A stretch of DNA of 64,000 bases, taken from positions 434,001-498,000 of the forward strand of contig NZ_PUHY01000006.1 in NCBI RefSeq assembly GCF_002967765.1, in the 5' to 3' direction. The DNA comes from Blastopirellula marina. Its GTDB lineage: Bacteria; Planctomycetota; Planctomycetia; Pirellulales; Pirellulaceae. The notes beneath the pieces are model-generated. The model did no database searches, was not told the origin of the DNA, and saw only the letters and a list, made by a program, of their open reading frames with translations. Of this stretch, positions 45,574-54,592 are shown in pieces (the stretch's first letter is position 1; every line of letters starts with the position of its first letter). The position numbers and the translations under genes are program-made.

Positions 45574-48500
45574 CTACTTCATGGGTTGAAGCCCGATGCC
45601 GCCGATGTGAGCCTTGAGGTAATCAGGGCTGTTCAAGCGAGTCAACTGACGTTGAACATATTCTTTTCGTCGCACGATTTCCTTCTTCGTGGAATCAAGA
45701 GCATGGGTCGACTCGGCCAGGAAGTCATCGAGTGACTTCATGTGCCGTTGCCACAGCTCGATATCACGTTGCTGCTTCGTCGTGAGACGTTCCATGTACC
45801 AGTCGCTCGACAGAAGCGAGTCACGGGTGAACATCGCACGGAAGTCGGAATCGTGGACCGTTTTCCCTTCGTACGCCCCCTCGGCCATGATATGCAGTAA
45901 CGCCTTGAGTGGCGGGCAAGCCTCTTCGATCGATCCATCATCGAGGTACCGCTGTGCGACACGCTGTTGCACTTCGGCGATGTGATTGATCCCATCGACG
46001 TAAGCGGCCATGTCTTGAGTTTCCGGCTTCAGAATCGATTCATCAAACACGCTTAGCGGATAATCAAATACGCGGCCGAAGAACATACGAACAAACGTCT
46101 TGGTGATACGGTAACCAAGACGGCTGCCAGGAATCATCTTACCTTCGTGATCGAAGTCGTCGATCTTCTCGAGCATACGCTGGCGAATAAGGAATTCAGG
46201 ATCTCGTTCCTCCGGCGTCAAGCGACACCAGACCTCCGGAATGAGAAGACTGATATCGTGATCGACGCGGACGTTCGGACCGATATGCCCTGCGGCGGTC
46301 GAGAAGCCAGCGAGACCGGTCAAAATGTAACCGACCAAAGCCTGGTTCAAGTCCGCGGTGGGACGCAAGCAATTGAATGGCCCCTTCGTCAAAGCTCCTT
46401 CGCTACCAGCACCGGTTGTGGATGGGCTTTTGCCTGTAAGTGAGGCAATGAAGTCCATGAACAACTCAGGAAGTTCCTGGTAATGAATCGGACCGTAGAC
46501 GGCCAGGCCACGGATCCCCGCTTCCTTGTCTGGCGGATTGTTACGACGCCCACACAGCACGGCGGAAACCGGCTGATAAAGCGGTTGGTCTGGCTTCAGC
46601 TTGCGATACAAGCGACATCCCATCTCACCAACATACTTCGGCAATGGGTTCTCCAGGTCAGGTCGAATCTGCAAGTAACGCGGGTTCTTGGTAGGCACGC
46701 CATCGACCAAGCGAGGATTCGCCGACGAAACGACATAGCTGTCATCTCCCTCCAGAAACTTAAACAGGAAGTCTTCCATCGGTTGCGTGAACTTATCGAA
46801 GTCGACCGCTTTACGCGCCATTTCATCGACATACTCGTGTGTCAACGCCTCGAAGTTCGAGATGAAATTATCAGGCGATGCTAAGTCGCTTTCGGTCTTC
46901 TTATCGAATCCGCGATGAATAGCATCGTCAGGACGCTGGAAGAGGCGATTTTCACAGTTAATCGTAAACTTCGAGGCAACGCCTGATCCGCCAGCCTCAA
47001 AGTCCTCTAGCATCGCGTTGGGAACGATCACTGAGGCGCTAATGTCGTCTTCTGTCTGCACCTTTTCCGATGCCATGAAGTCTTGACGCAGCTTATAGGT
47101 GCGCCAACGGCCTTCTTGATTGAAACCAACCCGCAGGTAGGTTCCCACCAGACGGCGATCAAGCACCTTTAATTCGTGCCCTGGGACGCCGTTGACAATA
47201 TCGACACCAAAGTAGTCACGCCAGTTTTCACCCCATTCTGGCAGCATTAGCCGCTTGATAATGAAGACGATCGAAGTGATGTGATGCGGAATTCCTCGCA
47301 GCCACTCGTTGTATTCTTCGGTGTAATCAATCGAGGGTGTGAGCAACTTGATCACACTACCCAACGTGCGATTCGCGGAAAGAACCGGACGCGAAGGCCG
47401 GACAGAATAGTCTGGCTTTTTGTTGGAATCTGCCTTCCAACGATTCGAGTAATCTTTCTCGAAGATTGCCTCGACCATGTCCATATCTTTGTAAATGTCA
47501 GACACAAAGATTGGACCGTAAAGCGTGTAGTCAGTCAGCGATTTACTGATTTCACTCTTACCGCCGCCACTCACCGTGCATGGCTTATGACAGAACACGC
47601 CTTCCGCGGTCGAACCCACCAATCGCCAACTTGGTGCCGCAGGGTGTTTTTCCATCCGAATTTTGTAACCGGACGGCGCGATGTAGTAGTGATCTGGCAA
47701 CAGGGGCAGACGATGCTCTTTCCCATCACGTGTCCACTTGATGCATTGTTCAAGCATGGTTGCCCGTGCGTCTTCTGGGATATAGAAGACTTCTGGATGC
47801 AGCTTATCGATTCCATAACCTTCCGGCTTGAAATCAATAATTTCGCCATAGTCTCGCTTCACGTCATCGATCGTGCGACCGTTGTAACGCTGGCTATTAA
47901 CCTTGAAGTCATCTCCCAGGTTCCAGGCGGTGTACGCAATGCATCCTCCAGCGTGTTCTTCTTCGGTGTCGCCGAACAAGTTGGCCGCGTAGCTGATCTG
48001 CGTTTTGACTTCCTTCTTGCAATACCCGAAGTAGTTGTCAGCAATCAGCGTCACCACCACACCGCTGGCATCACGACAAGTCAGCTTGAATGCCTGGCCA
48101 TCGTTGTAGAGTTCCTTGTCATCCTTCCAGCACATCGAATCTTGACGCTGCCGAGGCGTGGCATCGTCGTAGTGGGGTAGGCCCAGCTCCTTCTTGGTGT
48201 AGGTTCCCAAATGGGGAGCGAGAATGACGCACCCTGTGTGCCCTGTCCAATGTTCCACGTCGAGTGCAGCGTTGTTGCCGCTAATGTACGGGTCGCCAGC
48301 GTTGCCGAAAATCGATTCGACAAAGTCGAGGTTGCTAACCATCAAGCCCGGCACGAAGAAGCGAACTTCCATCGTTTTTTCTGGTGTCACCCCAGGGACT
48401 TCCGGACAAACGATCGGACGCAAAAGCAGCGAAACTGTGCTGTAGGCCGGATTGTCACAATCCGCAGTGAACGGCAACAGCATGTCTTCTTTAGGTGGGT

Positions 48501-49041
48501 TCACCGCAATCTGGAACATCTTCATGAAGACTTCCCGCGGTACAGCTCGTTTGTCGCCGGCAATCGGCAAACCACCTTCGGTAACGTGAAATGTTCCCTT
48601 GGTCGTACGACGATCATTGCGTGGATTGTGCAACACACCGTTCGCCACGCGATACGACTCGACTAATTCGCAAGTGAAAGAGGAGCGATTGACAGGCAGC
48701 GACAATTCACGAGCGACGCCATGTCGTTCCAACGTCAAACTTTGCCGTGGTAATTCCAGCGGCTTCTCAGGTTTCAGATCACGAAAATAGCGTTCGAGAA
48801 AAGCTTCGATGCGTTGATCGATGGGGGCTGGCTTGTCGTACAGCTTCCGCGACTTTTCGTGGTAATTCGCCAACAGGCCATGCGCGAGTCCGATGAACTC
48901 TGATTCACTCTCATCGACGGCAGGCGGCAATTCATTCGCGATGAGTTGCAAGTTGATGTAGCGAATCAGATGTTGCCGTTCCGTCTTCGGATCGACAACT
49001 TCGCCAGGCTTACGGATACCAAGTGCTTCTCTAAGGTCCAT
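45574..49041 (-). CDS. Large protein, probable PPi-type PEP carboxykinase
   Basis: A 1155-residue soluble protein. It has no signal peptide and no membrane helix. Its length, the SGGGKSEISKS segment near residue 500, and the C-terminal third (SPSTTGAGSEGALTKGP near residue 890, VRVDHDISLLIPEVWCR, RLGYRITKTFVRMFFGR, CPPLKALLHIM) recall the diphosphate-dependent PEP carboxykinase of Entamoeba and Propionibacterium, which interconverts PEP plus CO2 and oxaloacetate using pyrophosphate. I recognise this from memory of that family, so it needs a search. It is transcribed alone and ends at a strong terminator. Alternative: a planctomycete family of unknown function. Confidence 0.6.
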   Translation of the reverse strand: MDLREALGIRKPGEVVDPKTERQHLIRYINLQLIANELPPAVDESESEFIGLAHGLLANYHEKSRKLYDKPAPIDQRIEAFLERYFRDLKPEKPLELPRQSLTLERHGVARELSLPVNRSSFTCELVESYRVANGVLHNPRNDRRTTKGTFHVTEGGLPIAGDKRAVPREVFMKMFQIAVNPPKEDMLLPFTADCDNPAYSTVSLLLRPIVCPEVPGVTPEKTMEVRFFVPGLMVSNLDFVESIFGNAGDPYISGNNAALDVEHWTGHTGCVILAPHLGTYTKKELGLPHYDDATPRQRQDSMCWKDDKELYNDGQAFKLTCRDASGVVVTLIADNYFGYCKKEVKTQISYAANLFGDTEEEHAGGCIAYTAWNLGDDFKVNSQRYNGRTIDDVKRDYGEIIDFKPEGYGIDKLHPEVFYIPEDARATMLEQCIKWTRDGKEHRLPLLPDHYYIAPSGYKIRMEKHPAAPSWRLVGSTAEGVFCHKPCTVSGGGKSEISKSLTDYTLYGPIFVSDIYKDMDMVEAIFEKDYSNRWKADSNKKPDYSVRPSRPVLSANRTLGSVIKLLTPSIDYTEEYNEWLRGIPHHITSIVFIIKRLMLPEWGENWRDYFGVDIVNGVPGHELKVLDRRLVGTYLRVGFNQEGRWRTYKLRQDFMASEKVQTEDDISASVIVPNAMLEDFEAGGSGVASKFTINCENRLFQRPDDAIHRGFDKKTESDLASPDNFISNFEALTHEYVDEMARKAVDFDKFTQPMEDFLFKFLEGDDSYVVSSANPRLVDGVPTKNPRYLQIRPDLENPLPKYVGEMGCRLYRKLKPDQPLYQPVSAVLCGRRNNPPDKEAGIRGLAVYGPIHYQELPELFMDFIASLTGKSPSTTGAGSEGALTKGPFNCLRPTADLNQALVGYILTGLAGFSTAAGHIGPNVRVDHDISLLIPEVWCRLTPEERDPEFLIRQRMLEKIDDFDHEGKMIPGSRLGYRITKTFVRMFFGRVFDYPLSVFDESILKPETQDMAAYVDGINHIAEVQQRVAQRYLDDGSIEEACPPLKALLHIMAEGAYEGKTVHDSDFRAMFTRDSLLSSDWYMERLTTKQQRDIELWQRHMKSLDDFLAESTHALDSTKKEIVRRKEYVQRQLTRLNSPDYLKAHIGGIGLQPMK

Positions 49042-49258
49042 GGTCGCACCAAGTTCTAGGATCAGATGATTGGGTCGTTGCGTCGAAAGATCCTACCGCA
49101 GAATCGCAAGCCGGTCACGGGTCGCCGCACTGCGGCAAACACGAACGGAAGACGAAGCCACCTTAAGCAACCGCTAAAGGCAGCTGAATTATGGGGATAC
49201 GAAAATTTTTCTGGCGCAAGCTTCTACAAGCTATCGTTTTCGCCCAGAATCCGGACGC

Positions 49259-50950
49259 CTAATCTTCGACCGGAAGAAATGCTCGACTGACGCAGCCATG
49301 ATTGGCTTGTGAAACGGTTGCTGAAAAGTCAGCCAAATACCCCCTCGTACGTGGCAACTGGGGAGCCGTCCAGTTACGCCGACGCTCTGCGAGAATGGCA
49401 TCATCCACGTGAAGCGTCAAGTTGCCGTCAACCAAATCGAAAGAGATTTCGTCGCCATCTTCAACGAGCCCGATTGGCCCGCCGACCGCCGCCTCGGGAG
49501 CGCAGTGAACCCCGATCGCACCATGTGAAACGCCAGACACACGTGTGTCGGAAATGAATGCGACTTTGCCATCGAGTTTCGGAACCGCCAACGCTGCTGT
49601 CGCCACCAACACTTCCGGCATCCCTGAAGCAACCGGTCCCAGATATCGCAAGATAATCATCGTGCCTGGCTGAATTTCATCACGTTCGACCGCTTCGACA
49701 ATCTTGCGGGCGTCGTCAAAGCAAATTGCTTTGCCACGGAAGGTTGGCTCCTTCATGCTCGACACTTTGAAGACAATCCCGCCTGGTGCCAAGTTGCCGA
49801 AACAGATCTGCATGTCGGCATAGGGCTTGAACGGTTTATCGATCGGCACAATCAAATCTTGATCCCAGGAAACATCTGGCACAGTCGCAAGATTTTCAGC
49901 CATCGTCTTGCCAGTAACCGTGATACAACTTCCGTCGAGCATCCCTTGCTGCAGTAGATACTTCAGTAAGATGGGCGTACCGCCGAGCTTGAACAGGTCG
50001 AACATGGTTCGCTTGCCGCGGGGGGCAAAGCTGCACAACACCGGCGTCTCGCGGCAAATCTTTTGAATATCCTGCAGGTGGAAGTCGACTTCCGCTTCGC
50101 GAGCTAATGCCAGGAGGTGAAGTACCCCGTTGGTCGACCCCCCCATCGCTGCCACGGCCCGCGTCGCATTGATCATCGATGCCCGAGTCACGATATCGCG
50201 GGGACGAATGTCCTCGGCGAGAAGATGCTTTACCATCGGACCAATGTTCTGACATTCCGCGATCTTCGAGGGGTCATCAGCGGGATTTGAACTTGAGAAC
50301 GGAGGTGTCAGTCCCATCGCCTCCAGAGCAATTCCCCAAGTGTTAAACGAAGCAGCGATTCCGCAGCCACCCGGACCAGGGCAAGCGGTTCGCAGAATCT
50401 CGTCAGCTTCTTCGTGTGTCATCGCACCCACGTTGGCAGCAGCTTGCGAATCGTAGACATCTAAGATCGAAGTGTCTTGTCCTCGATGACAGCCTGGCTT
50501 GATGCTACCGCCGTTGATGATCAGTCCGGGATAATTCAACCGAGCCAAGGCCATTGCGAAACCAGGTCCGTTCTTATCGCAGTTATGCATGCCGATCAGA
50601 AAGTCATAACCATGCGCACTGGTAACGCACTCGGCTGCATTGGCGATCATATTCCGCGAAGGCAAGCTGGCATTACCACCTTCCTGCCCCTGGGTAATGT
50701 TGTCGCTGACAGCAGGTGTACCAAAAGGAAATCCAATCAGTCCTTCTCTCGCCAAACCTTCCTTGATAAGCGAAGCCAAGCGATACGCATGAACATTGCA
50801 CAGGTTACCCTCGAGCAGAGGCACACCGATTCCGACTTGCGGCTTGTGAAAGTCTTCCTCCTGGAAATGCAGTCCGTAGTAAAACGCGGTCACTCCGCGC
50901 TGCCAGCCTTGGGTTAAGTTACGACTGTTCCAGTTGAGTGGTCGATCCAT
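49259..50950 (-). CDS. IlvD/Edd-family dehydratase
   Basis: A 563-residue dehydratase of the dihydroxy-acid / phosphogluconate dehydratase family. Three iron-sulfur cysteines are visible: GNLCNVHA near residue 55, MHNCDKNGPG near 130, and PGPGGCGIA near 200. MGGSTNGVLHL near 283 and DTRVSGVSHG near 485 are hallmark motifs. It could act in branched-chain amino acid synthesis (IlvD) or on sugar acids; the sequence near the active site (SDNITQGQEGG) departs from typical IlvD, so I leave the substrate open. I chose the ATG at 50950, because the frame upstream is out of family. Confidence 0.85.
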   Translation of the reverse strand: MDRPLNWNSRNLTQGWQRGVTAFYYGLHFQEEDFHKPQVGIGVPLLEGNLCNVHAYRLASLIKEGLAREGLIGFPFGTPAVSDNITQGQEGGNASLPSRNMIANAAECVTSAHGYDFLIGMHNCDKNGPGFAMALARLNYPGLIINGGSIKPGCHRGQDTSILDVYDSQAAANVGAMTHEEADEILRTACPGPGGCGIAASFNTWGIALEAMGLTPPFSSSNPADDPSKIAECQNIGPMVKHLLAEDIRPRDIVTRASMINATRAVAAMGGSTNGVLHLLALAREAEVDFHLQDIQKICRETPVLCSFAPRGKRTMFDLFKLGGTPILLKYLLQQGMLDGSCITVTGKTMAENLATVPDVSWDQDLIVPIDKPFKPYADMQICFGNLAPGGIVFKVSSMKEPTFRGKAICFDDARKIVEAVERDEIQPGTMIILRYLGPVASGMPEVLVATAALAVPKLDGKVAFISDTRVSGVSHGAIGVHCAPEAAVGGPIGLVEDGDEISFDLVDGNLTLHVDDAILAERRRNWTAPQLPRTRGYLADFSATVSQANHGCVSRAFLPVED

Positions 50951-51095
50951 GAGAAGCTTCAATCTTGCCAGGCATGAAGGGAAAGGTAGGAATTGGGTAG
51001 TATGGTGCCTGGAAGCGAAAGACTCAACATGGTCGGGAAAAGAGTCCTGTGAAACGTGAAATGGGATCGTCAGATCCGTGCTGTAATGCAAGAAA

Positions 51096-51133
51096 ACAAA
51101 AACGCCGGCCGCTTAGAGGTTCGCGGACCGGCG
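51096..51133 (-). terminator. Intrinsic terminator after hsp20
   Basis: On the minus strand a GC-rich stem (about 10 bp with a bulge, CGCCGGTCCGC with GCGGCCGGCG) is followed by TTTTTGTTTT. It lies 58 nt after the Hsp20 stop. Confidence 0.75.
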
Positions 51134-51190
51134 TCTTGCTCATCCAAGATTTGCTTTGGCTGACTTTCGCCAAAGTAAGAACGTAGAGTG

Positions 51191-51655
51191 TTAGCTATTG
51201 GTCACTTCAATCTTGCGTGGTTTGGCATGATCCGACTTGGGGATCGAAACCATCAGCACGCCGTTCTTGAAGCTGGCCGTTACGTTTTCTTCGTCGACTG
51301 GCGTTCCCAGTTTCAACACGCGTTCAAATTTGCCGTAGACATGTTCCACACGATGATAGCGGCGATCATCGGATTGCTCTTCCGCCTTACGTTCGCCCGA
51401 AATAGTGAGCTTACCGTCGTGCAGTTCGACATTGACATCTTCCGCGTTGAGACCAGGAAGTTCTAAATCGATCTGGTAAGCGTTTTCCGATTCCGAGATG
51501 TTCATTGCCGGTAGCCATGCACCAGATGCGCTTTGCCGGACCGGACGGAAGAACGACTCGAAGAGGTTGTCCATCTCACTGTGCCAATTCGCCAGAGGGT
51601 TGGACTTCGATTCGGATTGTGTTTGAGGACGTACCATTTTGATCAACCTTTCCAT
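51191..51655 (-). CDS. Hsp20/alpha-crystallin small heat shock protein
   Basis: A 154-residue small heat shock protein, an ATP-independent holdase in the cytoplasm. The alpha-crystallin domain covers about residues 45-140: NAYQIDLELPGLNAEDVNVELHDG, LTISGERKAEE, and FERVLKLGTPVDEENVTASFKNGVLMVSIPK. The N terminus is short and polar. The ATG at 51655 has AGGA 7 nt upstream; a second ATG 18 nt later has GGAAAGG and is also possible. A stress-regulated single gene is likely. Confidence 0.92.
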   Translation of the reverse strand: MERLIKMVRPQTQSESKSNPLANWHSEMDNLFESFFRPVRQSASGAWLPAMNISESENAYQIDLELPGLNAEDVNVELHDGKLTISGERKAEEQSDDRRYHRVEHVYGKFERVLKLGTPVDEENVTASFKNGVLMVSIPKSDHAKPRKIEVTNS

Positions 51656-51695
51656 AACAGTTCCTACAGAAGTTGAAACAAAACCGCACCAAATT

Positions 51696-51710
51696 GTTCG
51701 ATAATCGAAC
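51696..51710. promoter_or_regulatory. Perfect 15-base palindrome upstream of hsp20
   Basis: GTTCGAT-A-ATCGAAC is a perfect 7+1+7 inverted repeat 41 nt upstream of the Hsp20 start. A second imperfect hairpin (AGTGCC/GGCACT) lies about 20 nt further up. It could be an operator for a heat-shock or stress repressor. I do not match it to CIRCE (TTAGCACTC-type), so this is a candidate only. Confidence 0.4.
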
Positions 51711-51918
51711 CGGTGTAATGCTCGGTTTAAAGTGCCTTCGACAAGGGCACTGATCCATAAAGCAAGAGGCGTACCAAACCTTATTTTTGCGCACTTGAGA
51801 ATCTGCAAATGCTTATTTTTCAGGCGGTTGCGTCAAGGCCTTGACCTGCCGACGGACGACTGTCAGCCATCAAATCTTCTGCCAAAATGGCACTCATTGC
51901 CAATTCGACAGGGAAGCA

Positions 51919-52584
51919 TCAGCCCACGGGAACAGGCGTCTTAAGACCACAGACCGGGCATGGACGCTTGGTGCCACGAAAGCAATTGGCTACGGCGAAC
52001 TCATGCCCGTCGGCACAAGTGACAAAAACGGTTTTCGAAGAGACCTCTACCGAATTTGCTTTCGCTTGGACGAGCGCCGATTGGCTATCGCGTCGAACAA
52101 GACAAAGCTTGCTACAGTAGCCACGTTGCGTCCAAGGGAGATCGCTCGACGGAATATAGATGGCGTCGCATTCCCGGCAGTTCTTTGCTCCCTGCTCGTA
52201 CTTTTCAATCTTGTGTGCGGCATTGGCATACTCAGCGATCATCGAGCTTCGCATTCGCGGATCGGAATTGAGCGTTGCGACCGTCTCGGCTGAAACGCCA
52301 GCATATTCAACTCCCGCTGCGGCTGCCGAACGATCGATCGGTACCGACAACGTGAATAATCCAAACAGGATACGCAGCGGATCCGAGCTGACCTGCAGGT
52401 CAGATTCCGCGTACACCAAGGTGATCTTCCAAGACTGGCCACCACATTTTCGACATGTCCCATCGGGCTTGATCGGAAGCCGACGCAGCCAGGGTAATAA
52501 ATGGCGATCCTTCCTCGGCGAAGTATGGCAGGTCGTCTGACAAGACTCACATTGAAAGGTGGTAAGGTCAGGAGTTCGAGGCAT
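51919..52584 (-). CDS. Zinc-ribbon-type protein of unknown function
   Basis: About 221 residues with several CxxC pairs: FQCESCQTTC near residue 11, CRKCGG near 42, CRECD near 134, and CPVCG near the C terminus. These look like zinc ribbons. A helical region and a hydrophobic stretch (ILFGLFTLSVPID) lie between. I chose the ATG at 52584, where the protein begins with MPRTPDLTTFQC. It is divergent from the DUF1559 gene and I cannot assign a function. Confidence 0.7.
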   Translation of the reverse strand: MPRTPDLTTFQCESCQTTCHTSPRKDRHLLPWLRRLPIKPDGTCRKCGGQSWKITLVYAESDLQVSSDPLRILFGLFTLSVPIDRSAAAAGVEYAGVSAETVATLNSDPRMRSSMIAEYANAAHKIEKYEQGAKNCRECDAIYIPSSDLPWTQRGYCSKLCLVRRDSQSALVQAKANSVEVSSKTVFVTCADGHEFAVANCFRGTKRPCPVCGLKTPVPVG

Positions 52585-52868
52585 GGCACAACGAAAGAAC
52601 CAGGAAGTTAACGTGGTAGTAGCAGTATAGCTGCCGCGGTCCACGCATCTCCGATCTATTACGGTACCTAGTGGTTTTTCATCCAGGCAATCCTTGACAT
52701 CCTCAATCAACTTCCCTAAAACAAGATGCAACTGAGACTCAGTTTCATTTTCTTTTGAGGCCGCAGCCAGCACCCGCCTTTGCGATGCCAGCCACGCTCG
52801 AGACGTGTCAGGAAGCGAATAGGTCGCTTTCTTATGCTCCCCGGTTGGTTATTTCAAAGGTATTTACG

Positions 52869-53786
52869 ATGTCGACGAAGTCGTCTCGCTCTGGTTTTAC
52901 GTTGGTTGAACTGCTGGTGGTGATCGCCATCATCGGAATTCTGATTGCCCTTCTACTACCCGCCGTCCAGCAAGCCCGAGAAGCGGCTCGTCGGATGAGC
53001 TGTTCAAATCAGGTCAAACAAATTGGTTTGGCCATGCATAATTTCCACGATACTTTCGGCCGTTTTCCATACGCGATGCGGGACGCGATCGACGCTGATA
53101 GCACTACGACATACGAAAGTGGCTGGATCGAGATCCTTCCATTCCTCGAACAGGATGCCGTAGCACGTCGTTGGGATCCCGAAGAAACGCGAAGCAGCAC
53201 CGTCGATAATGATGGAGATGGCTGGACCAACGCATTACTCCAGCAGGAGATCATCCCAACTTATCTCTGTCCAAGTATGGTGATGCCCAGCGGCGAACTT
53301 GCAGAGAACCGGGCCCCAAGTAGCTACCAGTTCTGCTCAGGCACGCCAGATACTTCGCTCCTTCATTATGCCACCTACTACGGCCTGGACGAACCAACCT
53401 ACGACGGGGCAATAATTCCAACGCTTGTGAAGAAAACGGACAGTCCGAATCATCGCGCTCCTACCAAGTTCCGCGATATCACGGACGGTACCTCGAATAC
53501 ATTTATGGTTGGTGAAACCGATTTCATGCCACAAGGTGTTCCGTCGACTAGCTATGGTGCGGTTTGGGCTTATGCCTATCTATATGGTTGGGGCTCCACC
53601 TATCACCCTCTGAACAATCACGCAAATACATCGAATGTTTACGGTGCGTACCGTAGCCAACATCCTGGCGGTGCCATGTTTGGCAACGTTGACGGCTCAG
53701 TGAAGTTTGTTGCGGAAACGATTGACCAAACCGTTTACAACGCGATTGGAACGCGAGCGGGCAGCGAAGTCGCTAAGCTTCCGTAA
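52869..53786 (+). CDS. DUF1559 prepilin-type protein
   Basis: A 305-residue DUF1559 protein of the type found in dozens of copies per planctomycete genome. The N terminus is a type IV prepilin signal ([30 protein letters not shown], residues 8-37), with the Gly-Phe cleavage site and Glu5 of the mature form. A beta-rich domain follows with NPxx-like [10 protein letters not shown] near residue 215 and [16 protein letters not shown] near 275. It is probably an extracellular or cell-surface pseudopilin-like protein; the function of the family is unclear. I chose the ATG at 52869 to begin at the prepilin signal. A strong hairpin and a small lipoprotein gene follow. Confidence 0.92.
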   Translation: MSTKSSRSGFTLVELLVVIAIIGILIALLLPAVQQAREAARRMSCSNQVKQIGLAMHNFHDTFGRFPYAMRDAIDADSTTTYESGWIEILPFLEQDAVARRWDPEETRSSTVDNDGDGWTNALLQQEIIPTYLCPSMVMPSGELAENRAPSSYQFCSGTPDTSLLHYATYYGLDEPTYDGAIIPTLVKKTDSPNHRAPTKFRDITDGTSNTFMVGETDFMPQGVPSTSYGAVWAYAYLYGWGSTYHPLNNHANTSNVYGAYRSQHPGGAMFGNVDGSVKFVAETIDQTVYNAIGTRAGSEVAKLP

Positions 53787-53803
53787 TCTTCACACTTGCT
53801 CTG

Positions 53804-53843
53804 GCTGAGCCACGTTTCGCCATCATGCGCAACGTGGCTCAGC
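53804..53843 (+). terminator. Strong hairpin between DUF1559 and lipoprotein genes
   Basis: GCTGAGCCACGTT (53804-53816) pairs perfectly with AACGTGGCTCAGC (53831-53843), a 13-bp stem with a 14-nt loop. The downstream sequence (ATTCTATTTGC) has few T, so this may be a partial terminator or an RNA stabiliser that lets the lipoprotein gene be read at lower level. Confidence 0.65.
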
Positions 53844-53881
53844 ATTCTATTTGCAAGATTAATCACAGAGGAGTACCACCC

Positions 53882-54166
53882 GTGCGTGCATTAGGTTACT
53901 GGCTGATTTGCATGGTCCTGCTGAGCGTCTTGGCCTGCAGTGAACAGAAACCAACTGCCAGTGAAGTAACCAACTCTGATTCGTCGCTCACGATCGAACA
54001 ATGGAAATCACTGCCACCTTCGGAAAAGTACGATGGGGCGGCACTCAAACGTTTACGTAAACACGACAACAAACTGAAGTCAGAACGGGCCTGGCAGAAG
54101 TTTATGAAGGAAGTTGTCGGACCAGAAATGCGGGTCGATATGCCACGCCCTGACGCTAAGAGCTAA
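53882..54166 (+). CDS. Small lipoprotein following DUF1559
   Basis: About 94 residues. The lipobox LSVLAC gives a lipid-anchored Cys near residue 19, then a Ser/Thr-rich linker and a basic helical tail (YDGAALKRLRKHDNK). I chose the GTG at 53882: AGAGGAG sits 8 nt upstream and the signal peptide then starts at residue 1. The frame upstream runs back into the hairpin and lacks support. Small lipoproteins after DUF1559 genes are common in planctomycetes and could act as partners; the role is unknown. Confidence 0.7.
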   Translation: MRALGYWLICMVLLSVLACSEQKPTASEVTNSDSSLTIEQWKSLPPSEKYDGAALKRLRKHDNKLKSERAWQKFMKEVVGPEMRVDMPRPDAKS

Positions 54167-54193
54167 TTTAATTGATGCGACAATGGAGGTCTG

Positions 54194-54475
54194 TCACGTC
54201 GCCCACTGCCAAACAACGATCAGACCAGCGGCAACGAACACTACGACACTACAGGACCATATGGCAATTAAATGCCAAACGATGACTGCCTCTAACCATT
54301 GCGAATCCGCTCCGCGAAGATAAGCGATCCATAACGGAAACGGTATCAGCACGATCACAAGCAGCATAATTGCAGCAATTGGAAAGATGTCGTGCAGACG
54401 AGCCAACATCGGTACGACCAACCCAATACCGATCAAGTAAGTTGCGAACTCGGCGAGTCCATGCGGGGTTCCCAT
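54194..54475 (-). CDS. Small membrane protein
   Basis: A 93-residue protein with three predicted membrane helices (FATYLIGIGLVVPML, IAAIMLLVIVLIPFPLWIAYL, VVVFVAAGLIVVW). I chose the ATG at 54475 because a perfect GGAGGT ribosome binding site lies 5 nt upstream. It converges on the lipoprotein gene and I do not recognise a family. Confidence 0.65.
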   Translation of the reverse strand: MGTPHGLAEFATYLIGIGLVVPMLARLHDIFPIAAIMLLVIVLIPFPLWIAYLRGADSQWLEAVIVWHLIAIWSCSVVVFVAAGLIVVWQWAT

Positions 54476-54533
54476 GCGATACCTCCTACCGTGTTGTAAC
54501 GCACTTTGAACCATCGAGCACTTGTTCGAACAT

Positions 54534-54570
54534 AAAAAAACGGCCGAAGCAATTTGCTTCGGCCGTTTTC
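54534..54570 (-). terminator. Intrinsic terminator after the DUF1552 gene
   Basis: AACGGCCGAAGC (from 54540) and GCTTCGGCCGTT (to 54568) form a 12-bp stem around a short A/T loop, flanked by A-run and T-run, so it can act in both directions. It lies 24 nt after the DUF1552 stop at 54593. Confidence 0.85.
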
Positions 54571-54592
54571 ACTTACCATGTCAAACAGGCGA

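Noticed and set aside
47281-48180. 299-codon open frame opposite the 1155-residue gene
   Set aside because: Antisense shadow with no motif, inside a long well-formed gene.
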